Assembly (NCBI GenBank): GCA_000708835.1
Contig: DF237007.1
Span: forward strand, 186,001-250,000
Length of the DNA stretch: 64,000 nucleotides
Source of the DNA: Klebsormidium nitens
Taxonomy: Eukaryota; Streptophyta; Klebsormidiophyceae; Klebsormidiales; Klebsormidiaceae
Direction of reading: 5' to 3'
Both the position numbers and the translations under genes were made by a program. Shown piece after piece: positions 22,663-40,118 of the stretch. Every line of letters begins with the position of its first letter. Positions within the stretch are counted from its first letter, which is position 1. The notes beneath the pieces were generated by a model that made no database searches, was not told the DNA's origin, and saw only the letters and a program-made list of their open reading frames with translations.

Positions 22663-24998
22663 GTCGGCTTCCAGCTTTTGATGTTTAATGCAACTTACAA
22701 AACATTTGCATTCTCAGCTTGGACAAGGAATGCGACAAGCTGGCAGGCCTCCCTAGTCCCACATCCTGAATTGCATGAAAAGACTGCATCGGAAACACCA
22801 CCACATGTGGATCAGGATGGCGCCAATTTGCTGCTTGAAGTTGAAGTTGGAAGTCAGCTAGTGCAACATAGTGACAAATGCGGATTGGAAGTCTTAGATA
22901 GATTTCGAGGAGGAGGCTTTCTCAATCGTCGATAGTCTGAGCATTGCTGGCTGGACGGTGAACATGAAGCGCGACAAGTTGTGGTGTTTCATAAGAACCG
23001 TCGATGAAGGAGAGTAGTTGGTTGGACGGCTCACTTCCGCCCCAACGTTTGCAGAATGAACCTTCAGTCAGGCTAGGCACGGTAGTGGGGAAATCGAGGA
23101 GCAAACTTCCTCCGGGAAGTTCGGGAGTCGGAGGGACTTACATCGCGAGCCGTCCGATGGTGCCACGCGGCTACCGATCGACCGAAAGTTTGACAAGCAA
23201 TTTTAGTCCGTACCGCCGATGACGTACACTGAATCTGCTTTTCGCCCACTGTAGTACCTAGTACAGTGTGTCTGGACTCTGCACTGAACTGGAGGTACCT
23301 AGTAGCCTCAGGCAGAGGCTAAGCCATTGCCGCGATTAAAGAAGCTTGAAGTTGAAGTTGCATGGGTTGATAGGTTGCGCAAAGAGATACAGCACAAGAC
23401 TTCTGGACGTTGTTTGCATTTCAAATAGAAAGCATTCACCATTGTTTTCAGGCTCTAGCTCATAGCGCTAAATCCAAATCATGTGTAGCATCGGGGGGTT
23501 TAATATTAGGAGCTCAATGCTCTATTCGAACTTTTATATCGGGAGCGAGTTCCTTTTACCATGTTTTGGTAGTATGACTCATATATTTCTCATATGGTAT
23601 CAATTCTCATTTGATAGTTTTGGGGCTAAGTTCAATCGCTTGCCATGATGCCATGAATTAATGGTAGCGTGTCTGGAGAATATTTCGAACATCGTCATAC
23701 ACGAACCTTTATATATGTATTGAATTGTACCCGATTGTATAGATTCATGCGTTTGATACATTGAAGCAAGAAGGGTAAAGAAACCTAAGAAAACCATGCT
23801 TTCTATAGAAGAAGTGCTACCCAGTTGCTGTATCTGCAGCGCTGCGCTGTATTCTTTCAAACACTTTGCTTAATATTTTGACGTCAACACCACCTCTTGT
23901 GGTGTACGATGGCTCAAAATGCATGTACTCGAAAGCACTAAGAGGACTGGGCACTCCGATTGGTCACATTTGTCGATCTTCCCCGATCTCCGGAGGCCTG
24001 GTTAGTTGGGAACTACGGTAAAACCTTGAATTTCACAAACTTGCGTGCCCAGCCTTTGTTAGGGTGCCCCTTAATAACATTTCCCCCCCTGGTAATGGTA
24101 TTTACCCCTATGCACTGAGCCCAATTAGGGACGGGTCAGGAGACCGTTAACGTTTCACCAAGGCCGATCGGACGGCCGCGGTTCCGATCCCGCGCGGTCC
24201 GGTCAATCGAAGTTGTGAATTTACGTCACCGTCGCACGTGTGCCTCCGGAAGTTTGACCTGTAGGCCGTGCCGACCTTGACCTTCAGAGCAAGTACTACC
24301 CTGTGCTCTTTTGCCTTTTGCCCCTTGTCTTTGAAGCAATGGCGCGGGCTGTGCGCTGAGAGTCAGACGGTGTGGTTGTGTAACTGACAGTTTAGGGGCT
24401 GCGCGGCTTTCTGGTAGGGCCTGCGTTCAGCTTGCATTGGTTTCCTTGTTCAGCAAAGGTCTGTGGGTCCAACGAGAGCCTGGACTGCAAACAGCGGGTT
24501 TGCCAAGCAGTATCCCTCTCTGGCGCAGCGACATTGCTCGGCCCAGTCACCTCTTTACAAGATGTGACGCCCTGCTCATCTCGTCAAACGGCTCGGCGGC
24601 GTTGGATTTCTTTGGCAGCTGTCCATTAAGAATCTGTTACGCATAGAGAGCGATGAGCTTTGCTGGGGCCAAGGACGAAGCGCGCCGCTGGTTCAACCAA
24701 AGCATGCCTGGTTTCTCATTCTCAGGTTTTGCTGGGGCCAGGAGCCTGGGGGCGACAGAATTGTGCATGGGCTCTGAGACAGCCAGCTACTTGGTAAACC
24801 AGTAAACCCTCGATAGTCTTTGCTTGAGAAACTTAATCTACCTGACAGCTCGCATGCGCTGCCCTTCAGGACAACATGTACACTTCCAAAGTCACGAGCT
24901 GAATTTGGAGCATAGTTACTAGCATCAGCTAGAAACGCCCTTTACTTACCACCCCAGAGTGAGGTTCTTGTGACTTTGCCCCCCCCCTCCCTAGGGCT
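22663..24998. promoter_or_regulatory. Divergent intergenic region between helicase and CCCH genes, left arm
   Basis: This 2.3 kb spacer separates the two divergent start codons. Its ends match the right-arm spacer in inverse orientation: about 22663-23085 against 50165-50556, and about 24290-24998 against 49422-50130. The middle part, about 23090-24290, has no counterpart in the right arm, whose spacer is only 1.1 kb. No ORF in the extra segment resembles a known protein. It carries the words GAGCCGTCCGAT (23147) and ATCGGACGGC (24166) in inverted orientation. Confidence 0.6.
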
Positions 24999-26543
24999 AT
25001 GTCCCCCCTGAAGGCCTCCCCGATGCGCTCCCGCTTCGGCAGGAGCGCGAGCCTGCCCTCCACTATTCTCTTCAGTGATAGCGCCCCCCCAAAAGAAGAG
25101 CGGCTCAAGCCATCGCCCTCGGCAGACTGGGAGGAAGCCGCCCGCGACCAACTCGAGATTCAGGCCCTCGCTTCTTCTATGCTGCAAGCTGCAGCAACCG
25201 GCTGTTTCTACATAACGCCCGCTCCTGTGATTTTCAAATCCCCTCTGCCGAGCGATGGGCAAAGCCCCCCAAGCCCAGACTCTCCGCTGCCCCCATACTG
25301 GAACAGGGGGGTGAATGGGTACGCAGATAGCTCAGACCGAGGGGGGGGTGCGAGCCCGCCAGCGCAGGTTCCGAAGGATGAGCTGGTTCCGGGGGGCCAA
25401 TACGGTGTCACATGGTGGGACAGCCGAAACGCGGAGGCGCTCGTGCGGGGCCGCGTGGAAAAGTTCCTCTGTCTAGATCCTCTATTGCTGGCGAATCAGC
25501 TGAGGGAGCTTTCATCCTCAGAACCTGCATTCATCGAGGGGGGGCCGCATCATTTGACCAATCTAGTCGACGTGTTTTGGAGTATGGCATGCAATTCGGG
25601 GGGACGGGGCACCGTTTTACCCCCCCCTGACGGGGGAGGATACTGCGGCGTGTGCTTTGCTGAGATGGGAAGGAGCAGTTGCTACAACCCGTTTCACGCG
25701 AGGGGGGTCCCAGATTGGTGGCGGGAAATGCAGGAGTACTGGGACGAGTCGCTCGAGAAGGCGCGGGAAGACGGGCGCGATGTGGACTGCATGTTCTTTT
25801 GTGGGAAGATGGGGTGTCTAAACCCGGTGGCATGCACATTCAGGTGAGTCTCTCAGGCCAACTTTGAAGGGGAGACCGCCTTCCAGCAAGCAATTCAATC
25901 GATTCTTGGTTGCAACAAATTGCGCAACAAGTAATGTTGCACAAGCGTTCGGATGATTTTGTTAGACTGGATCAGGTCAGTAAACGGTTGTCTTCCTGAC
26001 AATAAGAGGTGCTTGTGAGATGGAAGGTGTTTGAGGTAGTAGACCATAGTGGTTCCTGTCATTGGCTCTTTCTGAAGAGGAGCATGGATGGGCAGTAGAT
26101 GCTGCTTTGCTCCGGTTGCCACCACTTCGACATTCCTTTTGAAACGTGAAATCACCCAGATTTGTCCTTCTTAGGCATCCTTGGACAGGTCTTGCTGCTT
26201 CTATCTGTTTCTTCATCCAGCCATCAAATCACGATGCAACTTCTTGAGGTGTAGATGCCCTTTGCAGGAACTCGATTCTTGTCAGCACATGAAACAAACC
26301 GCACACGAAACAAACATGTTGCTCATATTCGAGCCTTCTATGTAAGTTAGATATGCTTCGAAGCAAGCCATCTAAGTAGGTTTTTCCAAGATTGGATGCT
26401 AATTCGGATGGATGTCACTGGCTTTTTCCAGGCATGACGAACAAGCTCGACGCAAGATCTGCCAAGAGACGGGCAGGATACGACGGCGAGCCACCTTTGG
26501 ATCCTCATGGATGGCAGATTTAGGCTTGCCAGGAATGTTCTAG
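24999..26543 (+). CDS. CCCH zinc-finger protein of unknown function, left copy
   Basis: Two exons, 24999-25843 and 26432-26543, join in phase to give 318 residues. The first 120 residues are Ser/Pro-rich and probably disordered. A conserved-looking central part contains TWWDSRNAEALVRGRVEKF and HHLTNLVDVFWSMAC. Then come a CGVC pair and Cys/His (CYNPFH). A C-x8-C-x5-C-x3-H array begins CMFFCGKMGC and ends with His as the first full codon of exon 2. The C terminus is Arg/Lys-rich (ARRKICQETGRIRRR). This spacing is the canonical CCCH finger, which usually binds RNA; the family is otherwise not recognised by me. The gene is divergent from the helicase and duplicated with it. The start is chosen because the right-arm copy aligns from the same Met and no earlier one is shared. 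Confidence 0.82.
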
Positions 26544-27432
26544 CAGCTTCCGTGTTTTCCGGTGCAGCTCTTAGTTGCGGACCATGAGAATCGTGAAGCT
26601 GCGGTGTCTTCTGCATACGTGCAGGGTTGAGAGGAGCTAAGATTTGGTGTAACGCCAAATGTACATAATTAGAAAGAAAAGAAGACTTGCACGAGTAGGT
26701 AGTGTGGGGAATCTGTAATTATGTTTCATCCCAGAAACGAATGATCCAATAAAAGACCATCAGCGGCGTCGACCTGTACACATGATACTCATGCCATCCT
26801 ACATGCATTGCATTCTGCATCATGGTATATTCTCTAATATTCGTCGGATCGGCCATGTCAAATGACCGTTTCGTTTGCACAATTGAACCGCGTTGCATCG
26901 AATCGCATATATATATATAAAACACTGTGTGCTTGAAAAATATCATGATACGTCATGCTGATTGCACATGAAGCGTATATCATAGCAAACCAATGTGCGG
27001 TCATGCTTGCTTGAACCTTGCGCGCAAAACAATCGCCTGTAAAGTCTCAATGTTTTCGAACACATTGGAGGGGAGTGCCGTGAGCTCAAATTTCAGACCT
27101 TGCCAGGTAGTACTTGATCTCCTTGGATAAAGATCGACTGTACAGCTTGTACCTTCTAATATGCATGGACTACCATGTAGGTATACACCATGTACATGAC
27201 GCGATACACTATAACCTGCAGACAACGAGCATAGAGCTTCAATCAAAACGACTTCCTTGTCTTGTCAATCACTGGTAAAGACGAGCCAAGAGAGCCCTAA
27301 ATTTCTATCCGTCTAGTGAAAATGCTTAATGCACAGATCCGCCAGTGAATTGCCAACCATGTTGACAAGGATGGCTAGCAAGATGAATCCTCATAAATCA
27401 AGGTGCTTCTTCAGGCTTTGAACAATGCTCAC
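26544..27432. other. Intergenic region with no recognisable gene
   Basis: This 0.9 kb stretch lies between the stop of the left CCCH gene and the stop of the next (minus-strand) gene. It is AT-rich, with a short TA microsatellite at about 26909-26921. Similarity to the right arm stops at about the CCCH stop codon, so this is the inner edge of the inverted duplication. Confidence 0.5.
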
Positions 27433-30400
27433 CTAGACCCTGAAGCGAATCTTGAAGTGAACGCCGTCGACCTCCTCCTCCCTGTCGGTACCATACGCTT
27501 CAATGTAAATGTACCCGACAGTCTTTGCAAGAGTCCGCCCTGTCGCCCACTTGAGCAGCTTGGAGACGCCTTTCGTGTACAGAACGAGTTGAAGCTTTCC
27601 TTTCGCCAGCTCTGCAAGGAGAGGAGGCACCTTATAACCCTACTCTTGGTGTAGCTTTTACGAGCTTTAACCAAATTGAGCTCGTCCTTGTCAAGAGCAC
27701 ATTATAGACAGACCAAAACGCATTGCATTCGAATCCGAACACCCAACGTCACCCTGCAAACCAGGAGAATAAAAGGTCCAGCTCTTTGGCAGAGAGTCTA
27801 GAGAGTCTGGTTCGATCAACGAGACTCGTCTCGACAGGTGGAAGACCAAACGTATTGAAGATTGGCACGAAATATCGAAATGAAAAAAACACGGACGTTC
27901 ACTTTGGTTCCATTAGTTTGCAATGTTTAGCAAGAGTCAAGGAAGACGAACTTACGAAGCTCACTCCTTTTCGCTTCTCCTGCCTCCATCTCCCCAGACC
28001 GCCTCCTCGCTCCTCCACGCATCCGACCATGTCGATCTCGATCTGTCTCCTCCACTCGAGACGTCCGCTGCCGGCCCCTTTCTCGTTATCTCCACCACGC
28101 TCCCCTTCTTTACCGGCGAGCGTCGTCAGCTCTTTCACCCCGGGCAAACCGCTCGACACTACTGAATGAATGAGAATTGCCAACCCCGGGCCCTTCTCCC
28201 AGTCGAGCAGCGCCGCGTCTTTGCTGTTGTTCAGGTTCCGCCCTAGCGTGGTAAAGCTCTCAAGGAGGTTGGTTATCCACCGGGGACACTCTATTTGGCT
28301 CGTGTAGAGCTCGCCTATCGTTTTTCCCACTAACTCGCAGAGGTGGCCAAGTTCCATTTCTGCATTTCGAGAAGGAAGATGGTGTAAGCTCACCCAATTG
28401 CTTGTTTCACGAGAGCGGCTCGCCGCGAGATGCCCGCTTTCGAGGAATACTCTTGCTACCAGTTGGCGCGAAAGTGTCATCAGGAGCTTGACCTAACAAC
28501 TCCTTCTCGAGCCTCAAGTGCACCATACCGTTTGCCTGCACATTCTTGCCCAATTTTTAGGAGGCTTTCCATGGATCTCGTGCTTCTCACTTGGGTCACC
28601 TTGTGGTGAGGCCCCCAGCATGTTTGTCACTTGGCTCGCTAAGTGGCTGTCTCTTGTAAGACACTCACCTTTGTTTGCCAGGTGAGCCGACGGCACAACC
28701 TCTTTCGAGTAGCGCTCTTTGACCTCTTGAAGCAGGTCAATGACTGTCGCTTCAATAGCGCCCTGCATGCGACGCATACAAGGGCAGTCAGTGCTTGCGC
28801 ATCGACTTCCTTCCGCATCCTTCAGCGTACTTGCAAGGACTCGATATGCCGTTGACAGACCTTGTAAAGAATCCTACACGACACATGCGTAAATTCAGAT
28901 GCGTATACCCGCTGACACGAAAGTCTTTAGTTCAAGATGGAGGACTTGCTTCCCTGAAACCTAGAATACGCTCAACAACGAAGCTTCCAAGGTGCAAACA
29001 AGAGCATCCCATGCAAGCTATCATTTATTTTCATAGATCGGGAAAGAGCTGCTCACGAAAGATACGCAAGGAGCAATGATTCCATCAGGATTCTCTCAGA
29101 TGACGCGCAGAGATTCTCAAGTAGAAGAAAACAATTTTTCTAGCATAAATAACTAACCTCGGCCTCCATGCTCTGGATAACGCTTGTCCGGATCGGTCCG
29201 AGGAGAGCTTTCTTCTCAGCGACCTTGGGTGTCGCAATGAACTGCTCTATCAGCTCATCGAGCGTCTTGAACGTCTTCTGCCGCCCCTTTGCACTGTCAC
29301 TGCGCCAGAGCTCATCTGTGGCTCGCTCCCGCAGCCGAGACTCCGCCGTCCTCCCCGCGTGATCTTCCAAACTAATGACGATGTTCTTGACGACCCTGAA
29401 GTTGTCGTCCATGTTCTTCCCAATCTTTCGAACCTCCCCCTCCAACCCCTCTGCCCGGGCCTCCAGTCGCGCCGTCTCCTCCTTAATCGCGCTCCGGACT
29501 TTTCCTATCTCGTGAGTGAGAGCCTTCTGGATAGCCCGCACCACATCGTCCGAGTTCCCTCCCCCCCCCCCCTGCAGCAAAATAATAGAACGCACAATCT
29601 CGGCAGAAGTTATGCCAAAGCTTGGGGGGGAAATCTCAGATGTTTTCCTCTCCTCTGTCCAATCTTTCAGTTAAAGCATGCACGAGACTGTCAGGGTCAT
29701 AGGCGTGAGGAAGCCAAGTGAGAGTTTTCAGACACAAACATGCAGCTTCATGCGAAGGATACAGCTCCACTGACAAAATGGAAAGAATTGGACAGGTTGC
29801 TGACAGTTTCATATGCTGAACACCCAAGACTTCAGAACCCACCTCGTTGACAGCAGCATTGACCACTTTTCTTCGTCTACCGGGCACTGCTGAAGATGCT
29901 CTCCCTGCAGCAAATGGACAATGTTGCCTGCTTCAGCAAGCCCAACCGCAGTTGAGGTGAACGTAAAACGGGATACTCGATGACAGTGACACCCTGACGA
30001 GGTAGGGACTGAAGATTACCACTCTGTCTCATGTGACACACTCCCGGGCTTCTGGAGGGTACCTGGCTGATCCACAAGCAACAAAGTATGGGAATTACAA
30101 AAGAAGGACTGCAGATATCAAAATTCCTTCCCATTGAACGCTCCCATGAAAAAACTCATCCCACAGGGGTCCAAACAGATGGGGTTTTTGGTCCATGTAA
30201 CATCACATGACTCTGACACATTGTCTACTTGTCATCAGGACATGGGATGTTCTGCAATGATTGACGGGCTTGCAGGGCATACACAGTGGTACAATTGTGG
30301 TACAACACTTCTTCACAACCAGCGGTCGTATGACGTTTCTCAACCCCTATGCGCATTCGGCTTTATGCAGAAGTTGGTTAAGAATCTATGCTGCACCAGA

Positions 30401-30623
30401 GCCGTTGGTTGAGTCATTTAATTGAAGCTGGAGCAGCATGCCTACTCAACCTGGATGCAGAACCCCTCCATAGAAGCAACACCACATTGTCAAATGAAAA
30501 CTAACCTCTGCTTCCGAAGCCCAGCCCTGCTGCCTGACCCCTGTCCACCTTTCCCAAATGCTCGCAGCTTGTTTGAGCTGGAAGAACCATTCTCAGCGGC
30601 AAGCTTCCCAATGCCGATGCCAT
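27433..30623 (-). CDS. Unrecognised coiled-coil protein, six exons
   Basis: A phase-consistent model is 30623-30506, 29904-29843, 29571-29158, 28762-28669, 28359-27956 and 27609-27433, about 422 residues. The N terminus (MASALGSLPLRMVLPAQTSC, then basic RGRASSAVPGRRRK) looks like an organelle-targeting leader. Residues about 60-160 are heptad-rich and charged (HEIGKVRSAIKEETARLEAR). The exon 5 product includes QIECPRWITNLLESFTTLGR and WRRQIEIDMVGCVEE. The C terminus has KGKLQLVLYTKG and VDGVHFKIRFRV. The EIDMVG and GKLQLV pair faintly recalls PD-(D/E)XK folds, but the expected ExK is absent, so I assign no function. The last acceptor is ambiguous (TGCAG or TGCAGAG); only the second keeps the frame used here. 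Exon 3 begins with 11 G bases. Confidence 0.6.
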
Positions 30624-32604
30624 GCTTACTGCAGACTAACCCAGCGCAGGAAAGACTCTGTCAGACCCACCTCCGTCCGCTCAAGTGCTAAATTCGCTGC
30701 AAGAAAAGCAGCTCAATGATCTCTGTACAGTGCTGCCAATGCCAAATCGCAAATGATGCCAATGGCGGATCATGTGTGTGTGTGACACTGAAGATCTGCA
30801 AAAGCCAATGCCAGCATTCAACTTCCAAGTTCAAAAATTTCTTGCTGTCTTGCTCTATTGAGGAACTACTAGAGGTGGAAGAGACAGGCCCGCCATATTA
30901 CCCGAGGCTGAAGAGAATTTCTGGGGGGTGTGGAAAATTGGCCTTCCGGCCAATTTTCTCCACATATAGTGTCCATATGATGTCCATTTGATGCTGCATA
31001 TTTATAGGCAAGTTTGGTCTTGAGACAGCTGAGTGTTGGAATACCGACTCTACTGGCCGCCCGGTTCCCAAATAATAACAATATTACGTATCTGAAGATC
31101 CATAAGCTGTGTGCTTATATAAGCTGTACTCTTGATTTTGGATGACGAAAGTTGCACTCAAAATTGCCTGCAACATGGTCATAGGTACCTACCGGTATCA
31201 CGAGCCCTGGTTGCCATTACTGGAAGTCGCCACTGGCCAGTCGTCCTGATCGCCGCCAGTCGTCTCTTTTGACAATCGGACGGCTCAGACTTTACACGAG
31301 TATCGTATTACCGAAACCGGCAGCCGACGTCACGGCAAACCTGCCCATGAAGCAATTGTGGCTGTCCGATACGACTTTTTTGACTCTCGACGGCTCAAAG
31401 TCAGCCTTTTTATTTCATTGAAACTTCGCCGACAACTCTCAGAGCGAACAGTTGCAGGACGATCGCAGAGACAGTCTCTTAACTAGACATGCACACTCCC
31501 GCCGCCAGCGGCCGGGCGGCGGTACGAACGGGCATGGCATTTACGATCGTGGTTCGTAACCTGCACGACTCTAGCCGCACGTGATCGTTCGATTTTGTAT
31601 TTGTCGCCTTCTACTTCGTCATCGGACGGATCACGTCTTGCATCCAATGACGTTCGATCTCAGGCCGGCTTCAATCGAAGTACGGTAATTGGCCAAGAAT
31701 CAGTACGTACTGGTCGGTCCCATGCTCAGTATGGCAAGGGGCACATAGGAAGTAGCCGAACTTTTTCCGAACCGATGAAACGTCGGCGCAAGCCAGCGCA
31801 AGCGGTAGATACCGCGGAAAAGTTCGCAGGCTCAACGCGATAGATGGTACATACTTCACGGTACGTAAACTCCCCGAGGCAACTTAGCTCCCGGGAATGC
31901 CAACAAACACTAAACCTAAGCTACATTGACGCGAGACCCTAACCCACACCCTAAGGCGTTCCGCCGCCACGGTGCCCCATCCACCCTAACCCCCCGACCT
32001 AACCCCACCAAAGCCACTCGGTTGCTCGGATTGCTGGTGGCTCTGGCGTCGACAGGCATACGATTCCGAAAAAGTTCGGCTACTTTGTCCGTTTTGCCTC
32101 GGTATGACTCTGGTATTACTCCGACTCCGAGTCCCCTAACTATAACTGCTTCGATCTGCACTAGCTAAACCGTAATACGACACTCTATGCGCGCGCACAC
32201 CTCCGCGCACATGCGGCCACGTTCCGACGCGCGGGCGCATTCACTGCATACCGTGGTAATATGCTCTTCAGTAGGATCCGATCAATCGAAGAGCTCCAAG
32301 CCGAGTGCCCCCTGCATCAACGTTCGACAACGCTAAATCTTATCCACAACTTCATCCAATTTTATGCACGAAGCTACCTATAATAGAGCCTGGGCCAGGC
32401 TGAGCTGGGCACTGGGCAGTTCAACTTCGAGCTGGAGGAGGAAGAACTTTCGAAGTCGGACGTACGAGGAAGCAACTTGAAGCGCCCCCAAAGTTCACTA
32501 TTCGCAAGGGACCTCAGAAGGTTAGGAGTGAAGGCCGTACTTTTCAGGGGGTGAGGTTTTTAGGCCTTGGCAAATACCATTGTGTTTGTTGGCAAGGGTG
32601 CACA
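30624..32604. promoter_or_regulatory. Divergent intergenic region upstream of the coiled-coil gene and HEMC
   Basis: About 2 kb lies between two divergent start codons and must include both promoters. No ORF here is credible. It holds AATCGGACGGCTCA (31274), a related TCGACGGCTCA (31387) and ATCGGACGGATCACG (31621), and a CCCTAACCC-rich patch at about 31935-32010 that is too irregular to be telomeric. Confidence 0.45.
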
Positions 32605-37253
<4,649 letters not shown>

Positions 37254-39200
37254 AGAAACGCGTTGGGCTGAGTCAGCTCTCGTCCTACTGAAACAGTGTT
37301 TGGGATGCTTGTATAACAGTGACGTTGGACGGCAATCCACTTTCCGCATTGTCGGGCTGACCGGAGAGGCAGGAGTCTACTTGAGGTCGTTGACCCCGAG
37401 CAGATCTATACTCATTGACCATTAGTAATAGTCGCAAGGATGCCATGATGTTTCGTATAGCAACGGGCAAGGTTGGGATTCACCCGGAGATTTTCGAGTC
37501 CGGTCTAAGAGGTCCCAACTTTAAGCCATGATGATGAGCGGATCGAATATGGGCCTCGAAGAAGCACAATTGCATCTACTTGTATGGCAGCGTGCGCCCG
37601 CAGCCCTGACACATCGTTCATGAGCTAGGCGCAAACCTGGCCAAACGGCCCTGGTCCATCAAAAGCTGCACCAGCTAGGGTACATGATGAAAAGGAACAT
37701 CACGTATACACTACCATTGGTGCGGTGCATTCGTTCGTTAGTGGGCCAAGAAAACATGTGCACATGCATCATGAGGGGATCATTGATTGTGAAAAATTCC
37801 AGACTGCGATGCTATATCCTGCCTATCGTGCTTCTGCCAGTGAACCAACGAGTGTCCACTTCGAGTATTTAAATGCACTATATACTCAAGCTGGAAACAT
37901 TGTTTGAGTCACTTTGGAGCTGGGGCCCTATAGGGCCATGATGCATGCACGTTGTTTGCACACTAGCTGAATCCTATGCACCATTCTCCTTTGAATGTGA
38001 ATACCAAGAGCGCACCCGCTCTACAATACACCCACGAGCTAACACCCATATAAAAATTCGCTCGCAGCTGAAGAGGCGCTGGGATTTTGGCTAAGTCAGA
38101 ATTGGCTTTCCGATAAGTTCTCACTCAAGTTATGAGCTTCGAGTTCGGATTCCGCCCAATTTATAGTCCAGGAATCACTATATAAGTTAGATAACTTCTA
38201 ATTCCTAGATCTTTGTCGAATGCAGTCATCGATTATCTACTTTATTCAAACAAACATTATAGACTACTATGCTATCTGAGACCCTACTTANNNNNNNNNN
38301 NNNNNNNNNNNNNNNNNNNNNNNNNNNNNNNNNNNNNNNNNNNNNNNNNNNNNNNNNNNNNNNNNNNNNNNNNNNNNNNNNNNNNNNNNNNNNNNNNNNN
38401 NNNNNNNNNNNNNNNNNNNNNNNNNNNNNNNNNNNNNNNNNNNNNNNNNNNNNNNNNNNNNNNNNNNNNNNNNNNNNNNNNNNNNNNNNNNNNNNNNNNN
38501 NNNNNNNNNNNNNNNNNNNNNNNNNNNNNNNNNNNNNNNNNNNNNNNNNNNNNNNNNNNNNNNNNNNNNNNNNNNNNNNNNNNNNNNNNNNNNNNNNNNN
38601 NNNNNNNNNNNNNNNNNNNNNNNNNNNNNNNNNNNNNNNNNNNNNNNNNNNNNNNAGCCGATCCTGATGCTATCTGCAGCCTATATTTATCTACCTATTT
38701 CTGATGATTATTCTAGGTCTTCGTCTTCGATCTTCGGCTTTCTTCCCGTCGAAGTAGGTCGCGACACCCCGTAACGTCCCTGTTACGTCACCAGTCTGCA
38801 TCTTAATGGTCTGAAACGGCCTTCTGGAAGCTTCCAAAGCTCCATAGCCTATGAACCACCCTCTGCATATATGAATATCCCTAAAAATCCTGCGAGGATC
38901 ACGCTCCTCGTGCATGCAATCTCATAGCATGTCTTGGAATGGTTCCATGCCTGAGGGATGCCTGAGCGCCACAGCTATGAATCTTCCCCCCTTAAAACTA
39001 TTGGTCCCCAATATCTACAAACTTGCGGGCCTTTCACCCTATGCTCCACTTCTCTTCCAACTTCTCAGTTCCCTAAGAACCCCTGCCGCCCAGCATGTCC
39101 TCGTCTACCTGACTTTTCTTCAGCAAAAGCTCCACGTTATTGAGATGGTATGGATACACATGCCCCACTCTATCTTCGACTTCGACCAGCTTTCGTGCCG
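37254..39200. other. Intergenic region with a 365-N assembly gap
   Basis: No gene is recognisable after HEMC. N bases occupy 38291-38655. The flanks are AT-rich on the left; on the right is unremarkable sequence with short ORFs. Any ORF crossing the N block is meaningless. Confidence 0.7.
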
Positions 39201-39219
39201 AGTAAGTCGTAATGGGCCG

Positions 39220-39905
39220 TTAGAAACTACGGTATACCCATATTTGTCCGAATTTTACCTCCCTTTATTCCGCGGAATATAAGGAGGGAACAGTATTACA
39301 TATATTACACGGTTTACGGTTGTTTCGTCTTCCTCCCTTTTCTCTCAGGGGTATACTACCCCGATTTCGGCCTTCCTCTTCCTCCCTTTACTCCGCGGAA
39401 TATAAGGAGGGAACCGAAACGGAGGAGTCCCGGTTTTGTGACTTAGATTTTTTTTGCAAGTTTCTCTCAGGGGTATACTACCCCGATTTCGGCCTTCCTC
39501 TTCCTCCATTTACTCCGCGGAATATAAGGAGGGAACCGAAACCGCGGAAACCCGGTTTTGTGACTTAGAAATTTTTTGCAAGTTTCTTCCAGGGGCATAC
39601 GACCCCGATTTCGGCCTTCCTCTTCCTCCCTTCTCTCGCCGAAATTTCGGAGGGAACCGAAACCGCGGAAACCCGGTTTTGTGACTTAGAAATTTTTTGC
39701 AAGTTTCCTCCAGGGGCATACTACCCGGGTTTCGGCCCTTCCTCTTTCTCCCTTCTCTCGCTGAAATTTCGGAGGGAACCAAAACCGCGGAAACCCGGTT
39801 TTGCAACGTGGGCTTCTTCAACTTGGAGCAGACACTGCTAGCAGGATTTGGGCACTTCCTCCTCCTCGCTTCTTTCGCTCGATATCAGGAGGAAAGGCAA
39901 CGGAG
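39220..39905 (+). repeat. 122 bp minisatellite with palindromic cores
   Basis: Units begin with TTTCTCTCAG or close variants at 39339, 39461, 39583 and 39704, steps of 122, 122 and 121 bp, with partial units on both sides. Each contains GATTTCGGCC, a CTTCCTCTTCCTCC tract, a dyad (CCGCGG in early units, CCGAAATTTCGG in later ones), AGGAGGGAACC and CCGGTTTTG(T)GACTTAG. The short ORFs through it are repeats, not genes. Confidence 0.9.
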
Positions 39906-40118
39906 GGGCTAGGATGGTTGATTCAGCATTTTCTGGCACATCAAAGATGGTTCACCTCTTCCGAGGGTGAACGGGAGAAATGCTGGCTGTCGAATACCAG
40001 GTCGTACAGTGACGAAGTCCAGCAAGGGGGGGGGGGGCGCGCGGGGTCCCCAGGACGTACATGACATTGCTTCATAGCTGCTGGAGCAGCGGCCCAGGTT
40101 TAGAACCAGAGTCACAGT

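Noticed and set aside
26905-26925. TA dinucleotide run as a possible regulatory element
   Set aside because: A short simple microsatellite with no further support.
31925-32010. CCCTAACCC-rich patch that might be an interstitial telomere
   Set aside because: Units are irregular and mostly not CCCTAAA; too few perfect copies.
38213-38704. ORFs crossing the long N block
   Set aside because: The N bases translate as X and hide stops; there is no evidence of coding sequence on either flank.
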